Assembly: GCF_024721585.1 (NCBI RefSeq) | Contig: NZ_CP102629.1 | Location: 62,001 to 126,000, forward strand | DNA length: 64,000 nt | Direction of reading: 5' to 3' | Origin: Sphingomicrobium aestuariivivum | Lineage (GTDB): Bacteria > Pseudomonadota > Alphaproteobacteria > Sphingomonadales > Sphingomonadaceae | Notes under the pieces: model-generated | What the model was told of the DNA's origin: nothing | Seen by the model: the letters and a program-made list of their open reading frames with translations, nothing else | Database searches by the model: none | Position numbers and translations under genes: made by a program | Part shown: in pieces, positions 42,568-53,574 of the stretch | Layout: each line of letters begins with the position of its first letter | How positions within the stretch are numbered: the stretch's first letter is position 1

Positions 42568-44001
42568 ATGAGCAAGAAGAACATCGGACGCACCATCGCG
42601 CTCGCTGCCATGGCAGCCGCGCTCGGCGCCTGCAGCATGTCGGATGGCGGCATGGGCGGCTTCGCCGGCAAGGTGGACAAGGACAATATCGGGCTCGCCA
42701 GCCGCGCGCAGGCTGCCCTCATCGAAGGCAATGAGGTCGAGGCAATCGCGCTGGCCGAACGTGCCGTCGAGAATACGCCGACCGATGCCGGTTTCCGTGC
42801 GCTGCTCGGGAACATCTACTTCGCCAACGGGCGCTTCGCCTCGGCCGAAGCGGCCTATCGCGACTCGCTCATGCTCATGCCTGCCCAGCCCAAGATCATC
42901 ATGAAGAAGGCGCTGGTCGAGATCGCGCAGGGCAAGAACCGCCAGGCGCTTGCCGGGCTCGAGCAGGCGCGCGGCTATGTCGATCCCGCCGACCTCGGCC
43001 TCGCCGTCGCGATGGCCGGCCGCAAGTCGGTCGCCATCGAGATCCTCGAGAATGCGGCGCGCAGCCCCGCGGCCGACGCCCGCACCCGCCAGAACCTCGC
43101 GCTCGTCCATGCGATGAACGGCAATTGGGAAGCGGCCCGCACCATCGCGGCGCAGGACATTCCCGCCGACCAGCTCGAGGCGCGCCTCGCCAGCTGGATG
43201 CAGATGGCCAGCCCCGAGCATCCCTCGCAGCAGGTCGCAGCGCTCATCGGCGTGACGCCCAGCTACAGCGACCCGGGCCAGCCGGTCCGCCTCGCGCTCA
43301 ACAGCGATGCCGACCAGCCGCGCTACGCCAATCTCGCGCCGCAGCCGCAGGCCCCCGCCGCCGCGCCGGTCGAAGCGCCGGTCGAGGTCGCGGTTGCCGA
43401 AGCGGCGCCGCAGCCGGTCGTCGCCATCGAGCCGTCGATCGCGCCGGAAGCCGCACCGATGGTGCTGGCGGCCAATATCGACATCCCCGTGCGTGACATC
43501 GAACTCGTCGACGTGACCGCCGAAGCGGCCGCCGCGGACGAGGCCGAGGCACGTCCCGCGCTCGACGTCGACCCGGTCGCCCCCGTGGCGCTGGTCGCCG
43601 AAGTGTCGCGCAACATCCGTAATGCCCGCGCCAGCGCCCCGCAGCCGGCGCTCAGCCTCGAGACCACCCGCCTCACCGAATCGGTGCGCAGCATCCGTTC
43701 GGAAGCCGTCGCGTCGGAAAAGGCGAGCCGTTCGGTCGTCCAGCTCGGCAGCTACTCGCAGCGCGCGAGCCTGCAGCGCGGCTGGGCCGTGGCCACCGCC
43801 AAGTTCGACCCGCTGACCGCCTACCAGCCGATGGCGGCCCGCTTCGAGCATGACGGCAAGACCTATTACCGTCTCGCCGCGCACGGCTTTGCCAGCGACG
43901 CGGCGGCGCGCGAGTTCTGCGCCAACGTCAAGGCCTCGCAGGGCGAATGCTTCGTCCGCAAGATGGCCGGCGACGCGCCGACCCGTTTCGCCTCGCGCTA
44001 G
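42568..44001 (+). CDS. TPR lipoprotein with C-terminal SPOR domain (TadD-like)
   Basis: A 477-residue lipoprotein precursor with lipobox LGAC (Cys about 22). TPR repeats span about 40-220 (VEAIALAERAVENTPTDAGF; LALVHAMNGNWEAARTIA), resembling TadD-type proteins. A long Ala/Pro/Val/Glu-rich linker (about 245-385) leads to a C-terminal SPOR domain (about 388-465, VVQLGSYSQRASLQRGW). It sits 28 bases after the RHH protein, so it is probably in the parA operon. SPOR plus lipid anchor suggests a periplasmic link between septal glycan and the outer membrane. Confidence 0.85.
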   Translation: MSKKNIGRTIALAAMAAALGACSMSDGGMGGFAGKVDKDNIGLASRAQAALIEGNEVEAIALAERAVENTPTDAGFRALLGNIYFANGRFASAEAAYRDSLMLMPAQPKIIMKKALVEIAQGKNRQALAGLEQARGYVDPADLGLAVAMAGRKSVAIEILENAARSPAADARTRQNLALVHAMNGNWEAARTIAAQDIPADQLEARLASWMQMASPEHPSQQVAALIGVTPSYSDPGQPVRLALNSDADQPRYANLAPQPQAPAAAPVEAPVEVAVAEAAPQPVVAIEPSIAPEAAPMVLAANIDIPVRDIELVDVTAEAAAADEAEARPALDVDPVAPVALVAEVSRNIRNARASAPQPALSLETTRLTESVRSIRSEAVASEKASRSVVQLGSYSQRASLQRGWAVATAKFDPLTAYQPMAARFEHDGKTYYRLAAHGFASDAAAREFCANVKASQGECFVRKMAGDAPTRFASR

Positions 44002-44032
44002 GCGAACCCAGACACGACAGTGTCCGCATGAG

Positions 44033-44066
44033 CGGCCCTCGTTCCTCGGAACGGGGGCCGTTCTCC
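44033..44066. terminator. Bidirectional terminator between the parA operon and pyrB
   Basis: A 12-bp stem with one G-U pair (44033-44044 with 44049-44060) has a CTCG tetraloop and is followed by TTCTCCTTT on the plus strand. It separates the convergent parA and pyrB operons. Confidence 0.7.
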
Positions 44067-44068
44067 TT

Positions 44069-44971
44069 TCAGGCGGTGTCGTCGCTGCCGTTGATGCACA
44101 GGTCGAGGACGGCCATGCGCATGGCTACCCCCATCTCGACCTGCGCGGTGATCAGCGAATGTTCGCTGTCGGCAAGTTCGCCGGTGATCTCGACGCCGCG
44201 GTTCATCGGGCCGGGATGCATGATCACGGCGCCGGGCGCGGCAGTCTTAAACCGATCTTCGGTCAGGCCGTAGCGCTCGAGATATTCGCCCGGCTTGTCG
44301 CCAAGGTCGGCGGACAGGCGCTCGCGCTGGATGCGCAGCATCATCACGACGTCGGCGCCCGCGACGGCCTCGTCGATCCCGTCGGGACCGTCATGCCCCT
44401 CGGGCATCAGTGCGGTCGGCCCCGCAAGGGCCACCTTGGCACCGAGGCGTTCGAGCAGCGCGTGGGTCGAGGAGGCGACGCGGCTGTGGCGGATATCACC
44501 GCAGATGGCGACCTTGAGACCTTCGACACGGCCGAAATGGTGGTGGATGGTCGCGGTGTCGAGCAGCCCCTGCGTGGGATGCTCGCCGGTCCCGTCGCCC
44601 GCATTGACGACGGCTGCACGGATCACCTCGGCGACGCTGTCGGGGGCGCCGGGTTCGGGATGGCGCATGACAAGCGCATCGGCCTGCATCGCATCCACCG
44701 TGAGCGCGGTGTCGATCAGCGTCTCGCCCTTGGCGACGCTCGACTTCTCGGCGGGCAGGGTCGTGACCATCGCGCCGAGGCGCTGCGCGGCCATGTCGAA
44801 GCTCAATAGCGTGCGGGTCGAATTCTCGAAGAAGGCGAGGACGACGCTGCGCCCGGCCAGCCGGTCGGCGCGCTTGTCGGCAACGCGATTATGTTCGAGC
44901 CAATGCTCGGCCTCGCGCAGGAGGTGGTCGAGCTGGTCGTCGGAAAGGTCGCTGGGGCGGATGAGGTCCAT
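44069..44971 (-). CDS. pyrB: Aspartate carbamoyltransferase catalytic subunit
   Basis: A 300-residue enzyme of pyrimidine synthesis that joins carbamoyl phosphate and aspartate. The carbamoyl-phosphate motif FFENSTRT (about 48-55), the HPTQGLLDT segment (about 132, Gly where Ala is usual), GDIRHSRVASS (about 158) and HPGPMNRGVEI (about 264) are present. No regulatory subunit or pyrC-like gene is adjacent. It is the last gene of DUF3089-ruvX-pyrB, nine bases after ruvX. Confidence 0.95.
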   Translation of the reverse strand: MDLIRPSDLSDDQLDHLLREAEHWLEHNRVADKRADRLAGRSVVLAFFENSTRTLLSFDMAAQRLGAMVTTLPAEKSSVAKGETLIDTALTVDAMQADALVMRHPEPGAPDSVAEVIRAAVVNAGDGTGEHPTQGLLDTATIHHHFGRVEGLKVAICGDIRHSRVASSTHALLERLGAKVALAGPTALMPEGHDGPDGIDEAVAGADVVMMLRIQRERLSADLGDKPGEYLERYGLTEDRFKTAAPGAVIMHPGPMNRGVEITGELADSEHSLITAQVEMGVAMRMAVLDLCINGSDDTA

Positions 44972-44980
44972 GGCCGCCTC

Positions 44981-45451
44981 CTAGTCGCGATGGGCGATGT
45001 TGACCAGCGCGTCGATGGCGCCCTGGAGGATGTGCGCGGCGGCCATCGCATCGACCTTGTCGGCGCGCTTGGCGCGGCTCACGTCGGCGTGGATCATCGC
45101 CCGCTCGACCGCCTGCGTCGACCAGCGTTCGTCCCACAGGAGGATGGGCAGGCCGAGGCTGTCGATGTTCCTCGCAAAGGCGCGGGTCGACTGGGTGCGC
45201 GGACTGTCGCTACCGTCCATGTTGAGCGGCAGGCCGACGACGAGGCCGGCAATCGCATTCTTTTCGACGAAGGCGGTGAGGACAGCGAAATCCTTCTGGA
45301 ACTTGGTGCGGCGGATCGTCTCGGCGGGCCCCGCAAAGCTCCATGCCGCATCGCAGGTGGCAAGCCCGATGGTCTTGGTGCCGACGTCGAGGCCGGCAAG
45401 CTTTCCGCCCGGGCAGGATTCAAGGAATTCGGCGGTGTCGCTGGTGATCAC
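44981..45451 (-). CDS. ruvX: Putative pre-16S rRNA nuclease / Holliday junction resolvase RuvX (YqgF)
   Basis: A 156-residue RNase H-fold protein. Motifs are [12 protein letters not shown] (about 20-31), [11 protein letters not shown] (about 71), LWDERWST (about 104) and [13 protein letters not shown] (about 131), the acidic active-site set of YqgF proteins. The family matures 16S rRNA 5' ends; a junction-resolving role is disputed. The start overlaps the stop of the DUF3089 gene as ATGA. Confidence 0.93.
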   Translation of the reverse strand: MITSDTAEFLESCPGGKLAGLDVGTKTIGLATCDAAWSFAGPAETIRRTKFQKDFAVLTAFVEKNAIAGLVVGLPLNMDGSDSPRTQSTRAFARNIDSLGLPILLWDERWSTQAVERAMIHADVSRAKRADKVDAMAAAHILQGAIDALVNIAHRD

Positions 45452-46644
45452 GCGGCCCCGTCCTCCGGCATGTCCGAGCCGTTCCAGCTGTCGTAACGCC
45501 GCGCCAGATCCTCTCGAATGGCGCCCCAGAAGAGCGCATAGTCGAAGACGTGATAGTTGTTGCCGGGAAGGACGTAGGGCCCGAGCTCGGGCACCGTGCC
45601 GTTGAGGAGCAGCAGGCCGCGCTCGCAGCGCGCGCCGACCGACCCGGGCAAGAGCTGCGCGGTCGACAGCGTGGCATCCGGCACGAGCAGGCCGGGGTTG
45701 TCGGAGGGCACCGCTTCGCGGTCCTCAGCCCCGGTCAGCGGGTTGGTGCATACCAGCTGGTCGCGGTCGCGTTCGATCCCCGCATAGCCGTCGGCCTTGA
45801 GCCAGTCGCGCAGCACGAGGCTGGCGTTGGGCGGATCGCCGAAGGTGAGCCAGCTCATCAGGCAGGCGGCCTCCTCGGGGCCGGTACAGGCGGCAAGGCC
45901 GGTGGCCGGAAGGTCGGCCTCGGCATCGACCGGCCAACCGACGACATAGGTGGCGACGAGCCGATCCGCGAGCGCGGCCCTGTGCCCGGCAAGGAGGCGG
46001 AGCGCATGCAGGCCGCCCTGGCTGTGTCCCGCGACGACGATGGGGCCTTCCGGATTTTCCTCGAGGAAGACGGCAAAGGCATCCTCCACATCGCCATAGG
46101 CGACGTCGAGCGCGGCTTTCGCATTGTCCGATTGCGACAGGAAGGTGCCGAAGGTCGCCTGCCGGTAGCGCGGTGCCCAAACCTCGCCGATATTGTTGAA
46201 GGCGCTGGCCTGGCTCTTCACGAACAGTTCGGCACGGGTCTTCGCCATGCCGGTCAGCTCCATGTCGGCGTTCCAGCGGTCGGTCAGGAGATAGGTCGTC
46301 GGGTGGATGAAGAAGACGGCGACGGGGCGGTCGGCGGGCTCTTCTGTCATCGCCCCGGCAGGCGCGGGCAGGGCGGCTGCGTCCGCAGCGACCTCGACCT
46401 GCGCGGCGCCCTGATAGGGCTCGGGCTGCCAGTCGGCAAGGCTGTCCTCCATGTCGGGGCGCGCCCACCAGGCATTCAGGCTGGCATAGACCGACTCTTC
46501 CTGTTCGGGCGGCGCGACGAACTCGACCTTGGGCATGGCCTGGTCGGCAAGGATGCGGTCGCCATATTGGAAGAAGATGAAGGATCCCGCCACGACGAGC
46601 AGGGTGAGGAGGGCGACGATCCACAGGAAGATACGGGCAAGCAT
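45448..46644 (-). CDS. DUF3089 alpha/beta-hydrolase, membrane-anchored
   Basis: A 398-residue protein with one N-terminal membrane helix (about 5-27). The DUF3089 pattern is clear: [10 protein letters not shown] (about 110-119), YRQATFGTF, then the nucleophile elbow AGHSQGG (about 205-211) with the catalytic Ser. Such proteins are lipase/esterase-like, but the substrate is unknown. It faces the periplasm by topology inference. It is the first gene of the unit with ruvX and pyrB, divergent from gatC across 77 bases. Confidence 0.85.
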   Translation of the reverse strand: MLARIFLWIVALLTLLVVAGSFIFFQYGDRILADQAMPKVEFVAPPEQEESVYASLNAWWARPDMEDSLADWQPEPYQGAAQVEVAADAAALPAPAGAMTEEPADRPVAVFFIHPTTYLLTDRWNADMELTGMAKTRAELFVKSQASAFNNIGEVWAPRYRQATFGTFLSQSDNAKAALDVAYGDVEDAFAVFLEENPEGPIVVAGHSQGGLHALRLLAGHRAALADRLVATYVVGWPVDAEADLPATGLAACTGPEEAACLMSWLTFGDPPNASLVLRDWLKADGYAGIERDRDQLVCTNPLTGAEDREAVPSDNPGLLVPDATLSTAQLLPGSVGARCERGLLLLNGTVPELGPYVLPGNNYHVFDYALFWGAIREDLARRYDSWNGSDMPEDGAA

Positions 46645-46721
46645 GCCCCTCAGGTAGCGATGGCGATGGCGCGCTGCAACATCGCTTGAAGGCGGTGCCC
46701 TGTCCGGCTAGGGAAGCGCCC

Positions 46722-47009
46722 ATGTCTGTCACCATCGAACAGGTGCGCCATATCGCCAATCTGGCGCGCATAGAACTTTCCGACGAGCAGGCGGAAACGC
46801 TGCTCCCCGAACTCAACAACATCCTCGGCTGGGTCGAACAGCTGGGCGAGGTCGACACCAGCGGCGTCGAACCGCTCGCCACCGTGGTCGACCAGCAGAT
46901 GCGGCTGCGCGAGGACGGCGTCACCGATGGCAACATCCGTGACAAGGTGCTGTCCAATGCGCCCGAGGCCCAGCACGGCTTCTTCGCCGTCCCGAAGGTG
47001 ATCGAATAG
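46722..47009 (+). CDS. gatC: Asp-tRNA(Asn)/Glu-tRNA(Gln) amidotransferase subunit C
   Basis: A 95-residue GatC from the ATG at 46722 ([19 protein letters not shown]), with the family helix and the C-terminal [19 protein letters not shown]. It stabilises the GatAB complex that amidates mischarged tRNAs. Its TAG overlaps the gatA GTG by one base, indicating translational coupling. Confidence 0.95.
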   Translation: MSVTIEQVRHIANLARIELSDEQAETLLPELNNILGWVEQLGEVDTSGVEPLATVVDQQMRLREDGVTDGNIRDKVLSNAPEAQHGFFAVPKVIE

Positions 47010-48483
47010 TGAGCGACATTCTCGACCTCACCATCGCCCAGCTGCGCGATGGTTTCCGCAAGGGCGACTTTTCCGCGACCGACATTGCGACCCGCTATAA
47101 TGAAGCGGTCGACGCGGCGGATGCGCTCAACGCCTATCTCGTCAAGACGCCCGAACTGGCACTCGGCGCCGCCAAGGCCGCCGACGAGGCGAAGGCCTCG
47201 GACAGCCTCAAGCCGCTGTCGGGCATCCCGCTCGGCATGAAGGACCTGTTCGCGACCGAAGGCGTGCTGACGAGTGCGGGCTCGAAGATGCTCGGCAACT
47301 TCAAGCCGCCTTACGAGAGCACGGTCTCGGCCAACCTCAAGGCGGCGGGCGCCGGCATGCTGGGCAAGCTCAACATGGACGAATTCGCCATGGGCTCGTC
47401 GAACGAGACCTGCGCGCATGGCAATGTCATCTCGCCGTGGCGCCGCGAGAATTCGAACGCCGCGATCACTCCGGGCGGTTCGTCGGGCGGCTCGGCTGCC
47501 GCGGTCGCCGCGCGCATCGCGCCGGGCGCCACCGGCACCGACACCGGCGGCTCCATTCGCCAGCCTGCCGCCTTCACCGGCATCGCAGGGATCAAGCCGA
47601 CCTACGGCCGCTGCTCGCGCTGGGGCATCGTCAGCTTTGCCTCCTCGCTGGACCAGGCGGGGCCGATGGCGCGCGACGTGCGCGACTGCGCGATCATGCT
47701 CGAGGCGATGGCAGGTTTCGACCCCAAGGATTCGACCTCGATCGACGCGCCGGTGCCGCAGTGGGAAGCCAGCCTGTCGAGCGACCTCAAGGGCAAGCGC
47801 GTCGGTATTCCCAAGGAATATCGCATCGACGGCACCCCAGAGGAGATCAACAAGCTCTGGGAGCAGGGCGTCGAATGGCTGCGCGAGGCGGGTGCCGAGC
47901 CGGTCGAGATCTCGCTGCCGCACAGCAAGTATGCGCTGCCGACCTATTACATCATCGCGCCGGCCGAAGCCTCGTCCAACCTCGCCCGCTATGACGGGGT
48001 CCGCTACGGCCTTCGCGAGACGGTCGAGGGCGGTGGCCTTCACGACATGTACAAGGCCACCCGCTCGGCAGGCTTCGGCGACGAGGTGAAGCGCCGCATC
48101 ATGATCGGCACCTATGTGCTGAGCGCGGGCTTTTACGACGCCTATTTCACGCAGGCGCAGCGCGTGCGTGCGCTGATCAAGGAAGATTTCCGCAAGGCCT
48201 TCGAGCAGTGCGACATGATCCTCACCCCGACGGCGCCGAGCGCGGCCTTCGGGCTGGGCGAGAAGTCGGACGATCCGATCGCCATGTATCTCAATGACGT
48301 CTTCGCGGTGCCCGCCTCGCTGGCCGGCCTGCCCGCGATGAGCGTGCCCGGCGGGGTGGACAAGGACGGGCTCCCGCTCGGCCTGCACCTCATCGGCAAT
48401 GAAATGGACGAACAGACGGTGCTCAACGCCGGCCTCGCCATCGAGGAACGCGCGCCGAGCATCAAGCTTCCGGGGAAGTGGTG

Positions 48484-48487
<4 letters not shown>
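47009..48487 (+). CDS. gatA: Asp-tRNA(Asn)/Glu-tRNA(Gln) amidotransferase subunit A
   Basis: A 492-residue amidase-signature protein from a GTG start. The Ser-cisSer-Lys triad is present: Lys in LGMKDLF (about 75), cis-Ser in [12 protein letters not shown] (about 152-163) and nucleophile Ser in GTDTGGSIR (about 173-181). It releases ammonia from glutamine for the transamidation done by GatB. The order gatC-gatA-gatB is compact, with overlapping stops and starts. Confidence 0.97.
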
Positions 48488-49950
<1,463 letters not shown>

Positions 49951-49960
49951 GGAGAAACAT

Positions 49961-51613
49961 ATGCGTCTGACGGCCCCGCTCTTGGCAGCAACCATGATGG
50001 CGGGGCTGTCGGCCTGTGCCGCGACCCCCGAGCCAGTGGCGAGCGCGCCCGCGTCGGATATCGAGGTGCCCGAGGGGTCGCCCAAGCTGCTGGTCGTCAT
50101 CTCGGTCGATCAGCTGTCGAGCCAGCTGATGACCGAATATCTGCCGCGCATGTCAGGCGGACTGAAGCGCGTCGCGACGATGGGCACGACCTTCGTCAAC
50201 GGCTATCAGGCCCAGTCGGCGACCGAGACCTGTCCCGGCCACTCGACCATCCTGACCGGCAGTTTCCCTGCGCGCAGCGGCATCGTCGCCAACGACTGGT
50301 ACGACTTCTCCACGGGCGGCGACTATGAAGTCTATTGCTCCGAGGACGTCGCGCGCCGCGGCGAATGGGGCGATCGCGATGTCATCAGCCCCGAGCACCT
50401 CCTCGTCCCGACGCTGGGCACCTATCTGAAGCGCGTCGATCCGCGCAGCCGCAACATCGCCATCGCGGGCAAGGACCGTTCGGCGGTCATGCTCGGCGGC
50501 CATGACGCCGACCAGCGCTGGTGGCTGAGCGAAGATGGCTGGTCGACCGACCTCGACGCGCCCGCGCCCGATGTCGTGACCAGCGCCACGCTGACGCTGC
50601 GCGGCATGATCGAGCAGGGCTCGGCGGGGCTGGAGGTTCCCGAATATTGCGCCTCCAAGCCCGATGTCGTGCTCGAGGGACGCGGCCCCATCGGCGACGA
50701 CACGCTCGGCTGGGCGCCGGGCGATCGTATGGACTTCATGATGTCGCCGGCACAGGACGGCGCCGTCCTCGCGCTCGGCGCGGCGCTCATCGACGACATG
50801 GAGCTGGGACGCGACGACACGCCCGACGTGGTGTCGCTCGGCCTCGCCGCGACCGACTATATCGGCCACAAATACGGGCCGCAGTCGGGAGAGATGTGCC
50901 TCCAGATGTTCGCGCTCGACCGCAATCTCGACGGCTTCTTCAAGCTGCTCGACCAGCGCGGGCTCGACTATGCGGTCGTCCTCACCGCCGACCATGGCGG
51001 GCAGCCGATCCCCGAGCGCCTGGCGCTACAGGGCATCGAGGCCGAGCGCGTCGACGGCACCATCAACCGCCGCGCCCGTGCCAAGGTCACCGAGGTGCTC
51101 GACCTTCCGGAAAATTGGGTGGCGGGCGGCTATCCGGGCGACATTTACATCAATCCCGAGATCGAGGCATCGCGCCGCGGTGACGCCATCGCGCGTCTCG
51201 CCGCGGCCTATCGCGAGGATCGGCAGGTCGGCGCCGTCTTCACGCGCGACGAGATCATGGCGCAGCCGATCCCGACGGGTAATCCGACTGACTGGACGCT
51301 CCTTCAGCGCGTGCGCGCGACCTATCATCCGGCCCGCTCGGGCGATCTTTATGTCGTTGCGACGGAATATCTGACGCCGATCCCCAATCCCGTCGGCACC
51401 TATATCGCGACCCACGGCAGTCCTTATGAATATGACCGCCGCGTGCCGATCATCTTCTATCGCCCGGGCACGTCCGCCTTCTTGCGGCAGGATCCGGCAC
51501 GCACGGTCGATATCCTGCCGACGGTGGCAGCGCATCTCGGCCTGTCGCTGGGCGATGCCGAACTGGACGGTGTGTGCCTTGACGGCGTGCACGGTGTGCG
51601 CTGCGCCGACTAG
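49961..51613 (+). CDS. PafA/SPAP-like alkaline phosphatase, lipoprotein
   Basis: The ATG at 49961 with AAGGAG upstream gives 550 residues with a lipobox (LSAC, Cys about 18). The alkaline phosphatase superfamily site uses Thr as nucleophile (ATETCPGHSTILTG, about 88-101), as in the Sphingomonas enzyme SPAP. Metal ligands appear in ISVDQL (about 48), ATDYIGHKYG (about 300), TADHGG (about 345) and the late THGSPYEYD (about 485). It probably releases phosphate from monoesters in the periplasm. It follows gatB by 10 bases but may have its own control. Confidence 0.92.
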   Translation: MRLTAPLLAATMMAGLSACAATPEPVASAPASDIEVPEGSPKLLVVISVDQLSSQLMTEYLPRMSGGLKRVATMGTTFVNGYQAQSATETCPGHSTILTGSFPARSGIVANDWYDFSTGGDYEVYCSEDVARRGEWGDRDVISPEHLLVPTLGTYLKRVDPRSRNIAIAGKDRSAVMLGGHDADQRWWLSEDGWSTDLDAPAPDVVTSATLTLRGMIEQGSAGLEVPEYCASKPDVVLEGRGPIGDDTLGWAPGDRMDFMMSPAQDGAVLALGAALIDDMELGRDDTPDVVSLGLAATDYIGHKYGPQSGEMCLQMFALDRNLDGFFKLLDQRGLDYAVVLTADHGGQPIPERLALQGIEAERVDGTINRRARAKVTEVLDLPENWVAGGYPGDIYINPEIEASRRGDAIARLAAAYREDRQVGAVFTRDEIMAQPIPTGNPTDWTLLQRVRATYHPARSGDLYVVATEYLTPIPNPVGTYIATHGSPYEYDRRVPIIFYRPGTSAFLRQDPARTVDILPTVAAHLGLSLGDAELDGVCLDGVHGVRCAD

Positions 51614-51768
51614 GCGAGCGGCGCGCCTACCGGATCGGGGGGCGGGGGCTTCTTGGGCTCGCCCGGCTGCGGCGGCGGCAGGTCGAGGCGCGGCACGGGC
51701 GCGATCCCGCAATCGGGTTCGGGGTCGGGATCGACCGGCGGATGCGGGCGGGGGGGTCGCGAGGCCAT
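51610..51768 (-). CDS. Small Pro-rich hypothetical protein (52 aa)
   Basis: An ATG at 51768 opens 52 codons with almost every third base G or C, ending in TAG at 51610, which overlaps the convergent phosphatase stop. About 40 percent of residues are Pro, with Asp/Glu between and one Cys. There is no signal peptide or domain, and only a weak ribosome site. It could be a real short protein or a chance frame in GC-rich DNA. Confidence 0.35.
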   Translation of the reverse strand: MASRPPRPHPPVDPDPEPDCGIAPVPRLDLPPPQPGEPKKPPPPDPVGAPLA

Positions 51769-51836
51769 GGTGCAGCATCAACGCCACGCTTTGCTCGCCG
51801 GTTGCCCCGCCTGACCGATTTTTCACCGAGCATGGC

Positions 51837-51864
51837 TTGCCCCATGCGCTCATCTTGCTATAGC
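51837..51864 (+). promoter_or_regulatory. Probable sigma70 promoter of tRNA-Leu
   Basis: TTGCCC at 51837-51842 and TATAGC at 51859-51864, with a 16-base spacer, lie 26 bases upstream of the tRNA 5' end. Confidence 0.5.
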
Positions 51865-51890
51865 GCGGCGCACCTTCGGGCATGTGCCTC

Positions 51891-51975
51891 GCGGGCGTGG
51901 CGGAATTGGTAGACGCGCCAGATTTAGGTTCTGGTATCGCAAGATGTGGGGGTTCGAGTCCCTTCGCCCGCACCA
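51891..51975 (+). tRNA. tRNA-Leu (anticodon TAG)
   Basis: An 85-base class II tRNA. The acceptor GCGGGCG/CGCCCGC is followed by discriminator A and encoded CCA. The anticodon stem CCAGA/TCTGG encloses TTTAGGT (anticodon TAG). It has a long variable arm and a T loop GTTCGAGTC. It lies 62 bases upstream of tig. Confidence 0.97.
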
Positions 51976-52037
51976 TCCCCGCCATCCAAGCGGCGGATCA
52001 TGTCCATCATACGAATGAATTGGGACCAGTTGTTGAA

Positions 52038-53570
52038 ATGAAGACCGTTGAAACCGAAAATGACGGCCTGAAGCGGGCCTACGATCTGACCATTCCGGCC
52101 AAGGACATCGAGGCCAAGGTCGAGGCCGAAATCAAGCGCGTCGCGCCGCAGGTCAAGATGCCCGGCTTCCGCCCCGGCAAGGTCCCGCCCAACCTCATTC
52201 GCAAGATGCACGGCGAAGCGCTCCAGGCGCAGGCGCTCGAGGAAGCGGTGCGCAGCGGCGTCGACAAGCTGATCGCCGACGAGAAGCTCAAGCCCGCCAT
52301 CCAGCCCGACGTGAAGCTCGGTGACGGCTACGAACATGGCAAGGATGCCACGGTCGCGGTCAAGCTCGAAGTGCTGCCCGACGTGCCGACCCCCGCGATC
52401 GACGACATCAAGCTCGAGCGCCTGACCGTCGATGCCGGCGACAAGGTGATCGACGAGCGTCTCGGCGAACTGGCCAAGAACCAGAAAAGCTGGAAGGACG
52501 CGGCCAAGACCAAGAAGGCGGCCAAGGGCGACCTCGTCGTCATGGACTTCGTCGGTTCGGTCGATGGCGAGAAGTTCGAAGGCGGCAGCGCCGAGGACAT
52601 GGAAATCGAACTGGGTTCGGGTCGCCTGATCCCGGGCTTCGAGGACCAGCTCGAAGGCGCCAAGGCGGGTGACGAGCGCACCGTCGAGGTGACCTTCCCC
52701 GAGGATTATCCGGCCGAGAACCTCAAGGGTAAGCCCGCCCAGTTCGCGGTCACTGTCAAGAAGGTCCGCGTCGAGGACGAGACCAAGGTCGACGACGAGT
52801 TCGCCAAGGCGCTCGGCCTCAAGGACCTCGAGCAGCTCAAGGGCCTCATCAAGGACCAGGCGCAGCAGGAACTCAACGGCCTGACGCGTACCCACATGAA
52901 GCGCCGCCTGCTCGACCAGCTCGCCGCGGGCCACGACTTCCCCGTGCCGCCGACCATGGTCGAGGCCGAGTATGACAACATCATGCACCAGCTTCGCCAC
53001 GAAGCGAGCCATGAGGAAGATGCCGAGAAGGCGCTCAAGGAAATCGAGGCCGATGCCGACGACTACAAGGCGATCGCCGAGCGTCGCGTCCGTCTCGGCC
53101 TGCTGCTGTCGGAAATCGGCCAGCAGAACGGTGTCGAGATCACCCAGCCCGAGATGAACCGTCTCATCGCCCAGGCCGCGCAGCGTTACCCGGCCGAGCA
53201 GCAGACCCAGTTCCTCGAATATATCCGCAACAACCCGATGGCCGCCGCCCAGCTGCGCGCGCCGCTCTATGAAGAGAAGGTCGTCGACTTCCTCTTCGAC
53301 AAGGCGGACATCACCGACCGCGAAGTGACCCGCGAGGAACTCGAGGAAAATCTCGAGCGCGAGGAAGACCTCGAGGCCGAAAAGTCCAAGGCGAAGGCCC
53401 CCAAGAAGAAGGCTCCGGCCAAGAAGGCCGACGACAAGAAGCCGGCTGCCAAGAAGGCGCCGGCCAAGAAGGCCGCGGCCAAGAAGGACGATGCCAAGCC
53501 GGCTGCCAAGAAGGCGCCGGCCAAGAAGGCACCGGCCAAGAAGGCACCGGCCAAGAAGAAGGCCGACTAA
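52038..53570 (+). CDS. tig: Trigger factor with a Lys/Ala-rich histone-like tail
   Basis: The ATG at 52038 gives 510 residues; the longer frame overlaps tRNA-Leu and is rejected. The ribosome-binding domain holds [14 protein letters not shown] (about 46-59). The PPIase domain (about 155-240, [20 protein letters not shown]) and the C-terminal chaperone domain follow. Residues about 445-510 are unusual: runs of [12 protein letters not shown] repeats like histone H1/AlgP tails. The core folds nascent chains at the ribosome. It heads the tig-clpP-clpX-lon block. E. coli Tig is 432 residues, so the tail is extra. Confidence 0.95.
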   Translation: MKTVETENDGLKRAYDLTIPAKDIEAKVEAEIKRVAPQVKMPGFRPGKVPPNLIRKMHGEALQAQALEEAVRSGVDKLIADEKLKPAIQPDVKLGDGYEHGKDATVAVKLEVLPDVPTPAIDDIKLERLTVDAGDKVIDERLGELAKNQKSWKDAAKTKKAAKGDLVVMDFVGSVDGEKFEGGSAEDMEIELGSGRLIPGFEDQLEGAKAGDERTVEVTFPEDYPAENLKGKPAQFAVTVKKVRVEDETKVDDEFAKALGLKDLEQLKGLIKDQAQQELNGLTRTHMKRRLLDQLAAGHDFPVPPTMVEAEYDNIMHQLRHEASHEEDAEKALKEIEADADDYKAIAERRVRLGLLLSEIGQQNGVEITQPEMNRLIAQAAQRYPAEQQTQFLEYIRNNPMAAAQLRAPLYEEKVVDFLFDKADITDREVTREELEENLEREEDLEAEKSKAKAPKKKAPAKKADDKKPAAKKAPAKKAAAKKDDAKPAAKKAPAKKAPAKKAPAKKKAD

Positions 53571-53574
53571 CATC

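Noticed and set aside
45725-48388. 887-codon minus-strand ORF across gatC, gatA and the DUF3089 gene
   Set aside because: Composed of shadow frames of three recognised genes.
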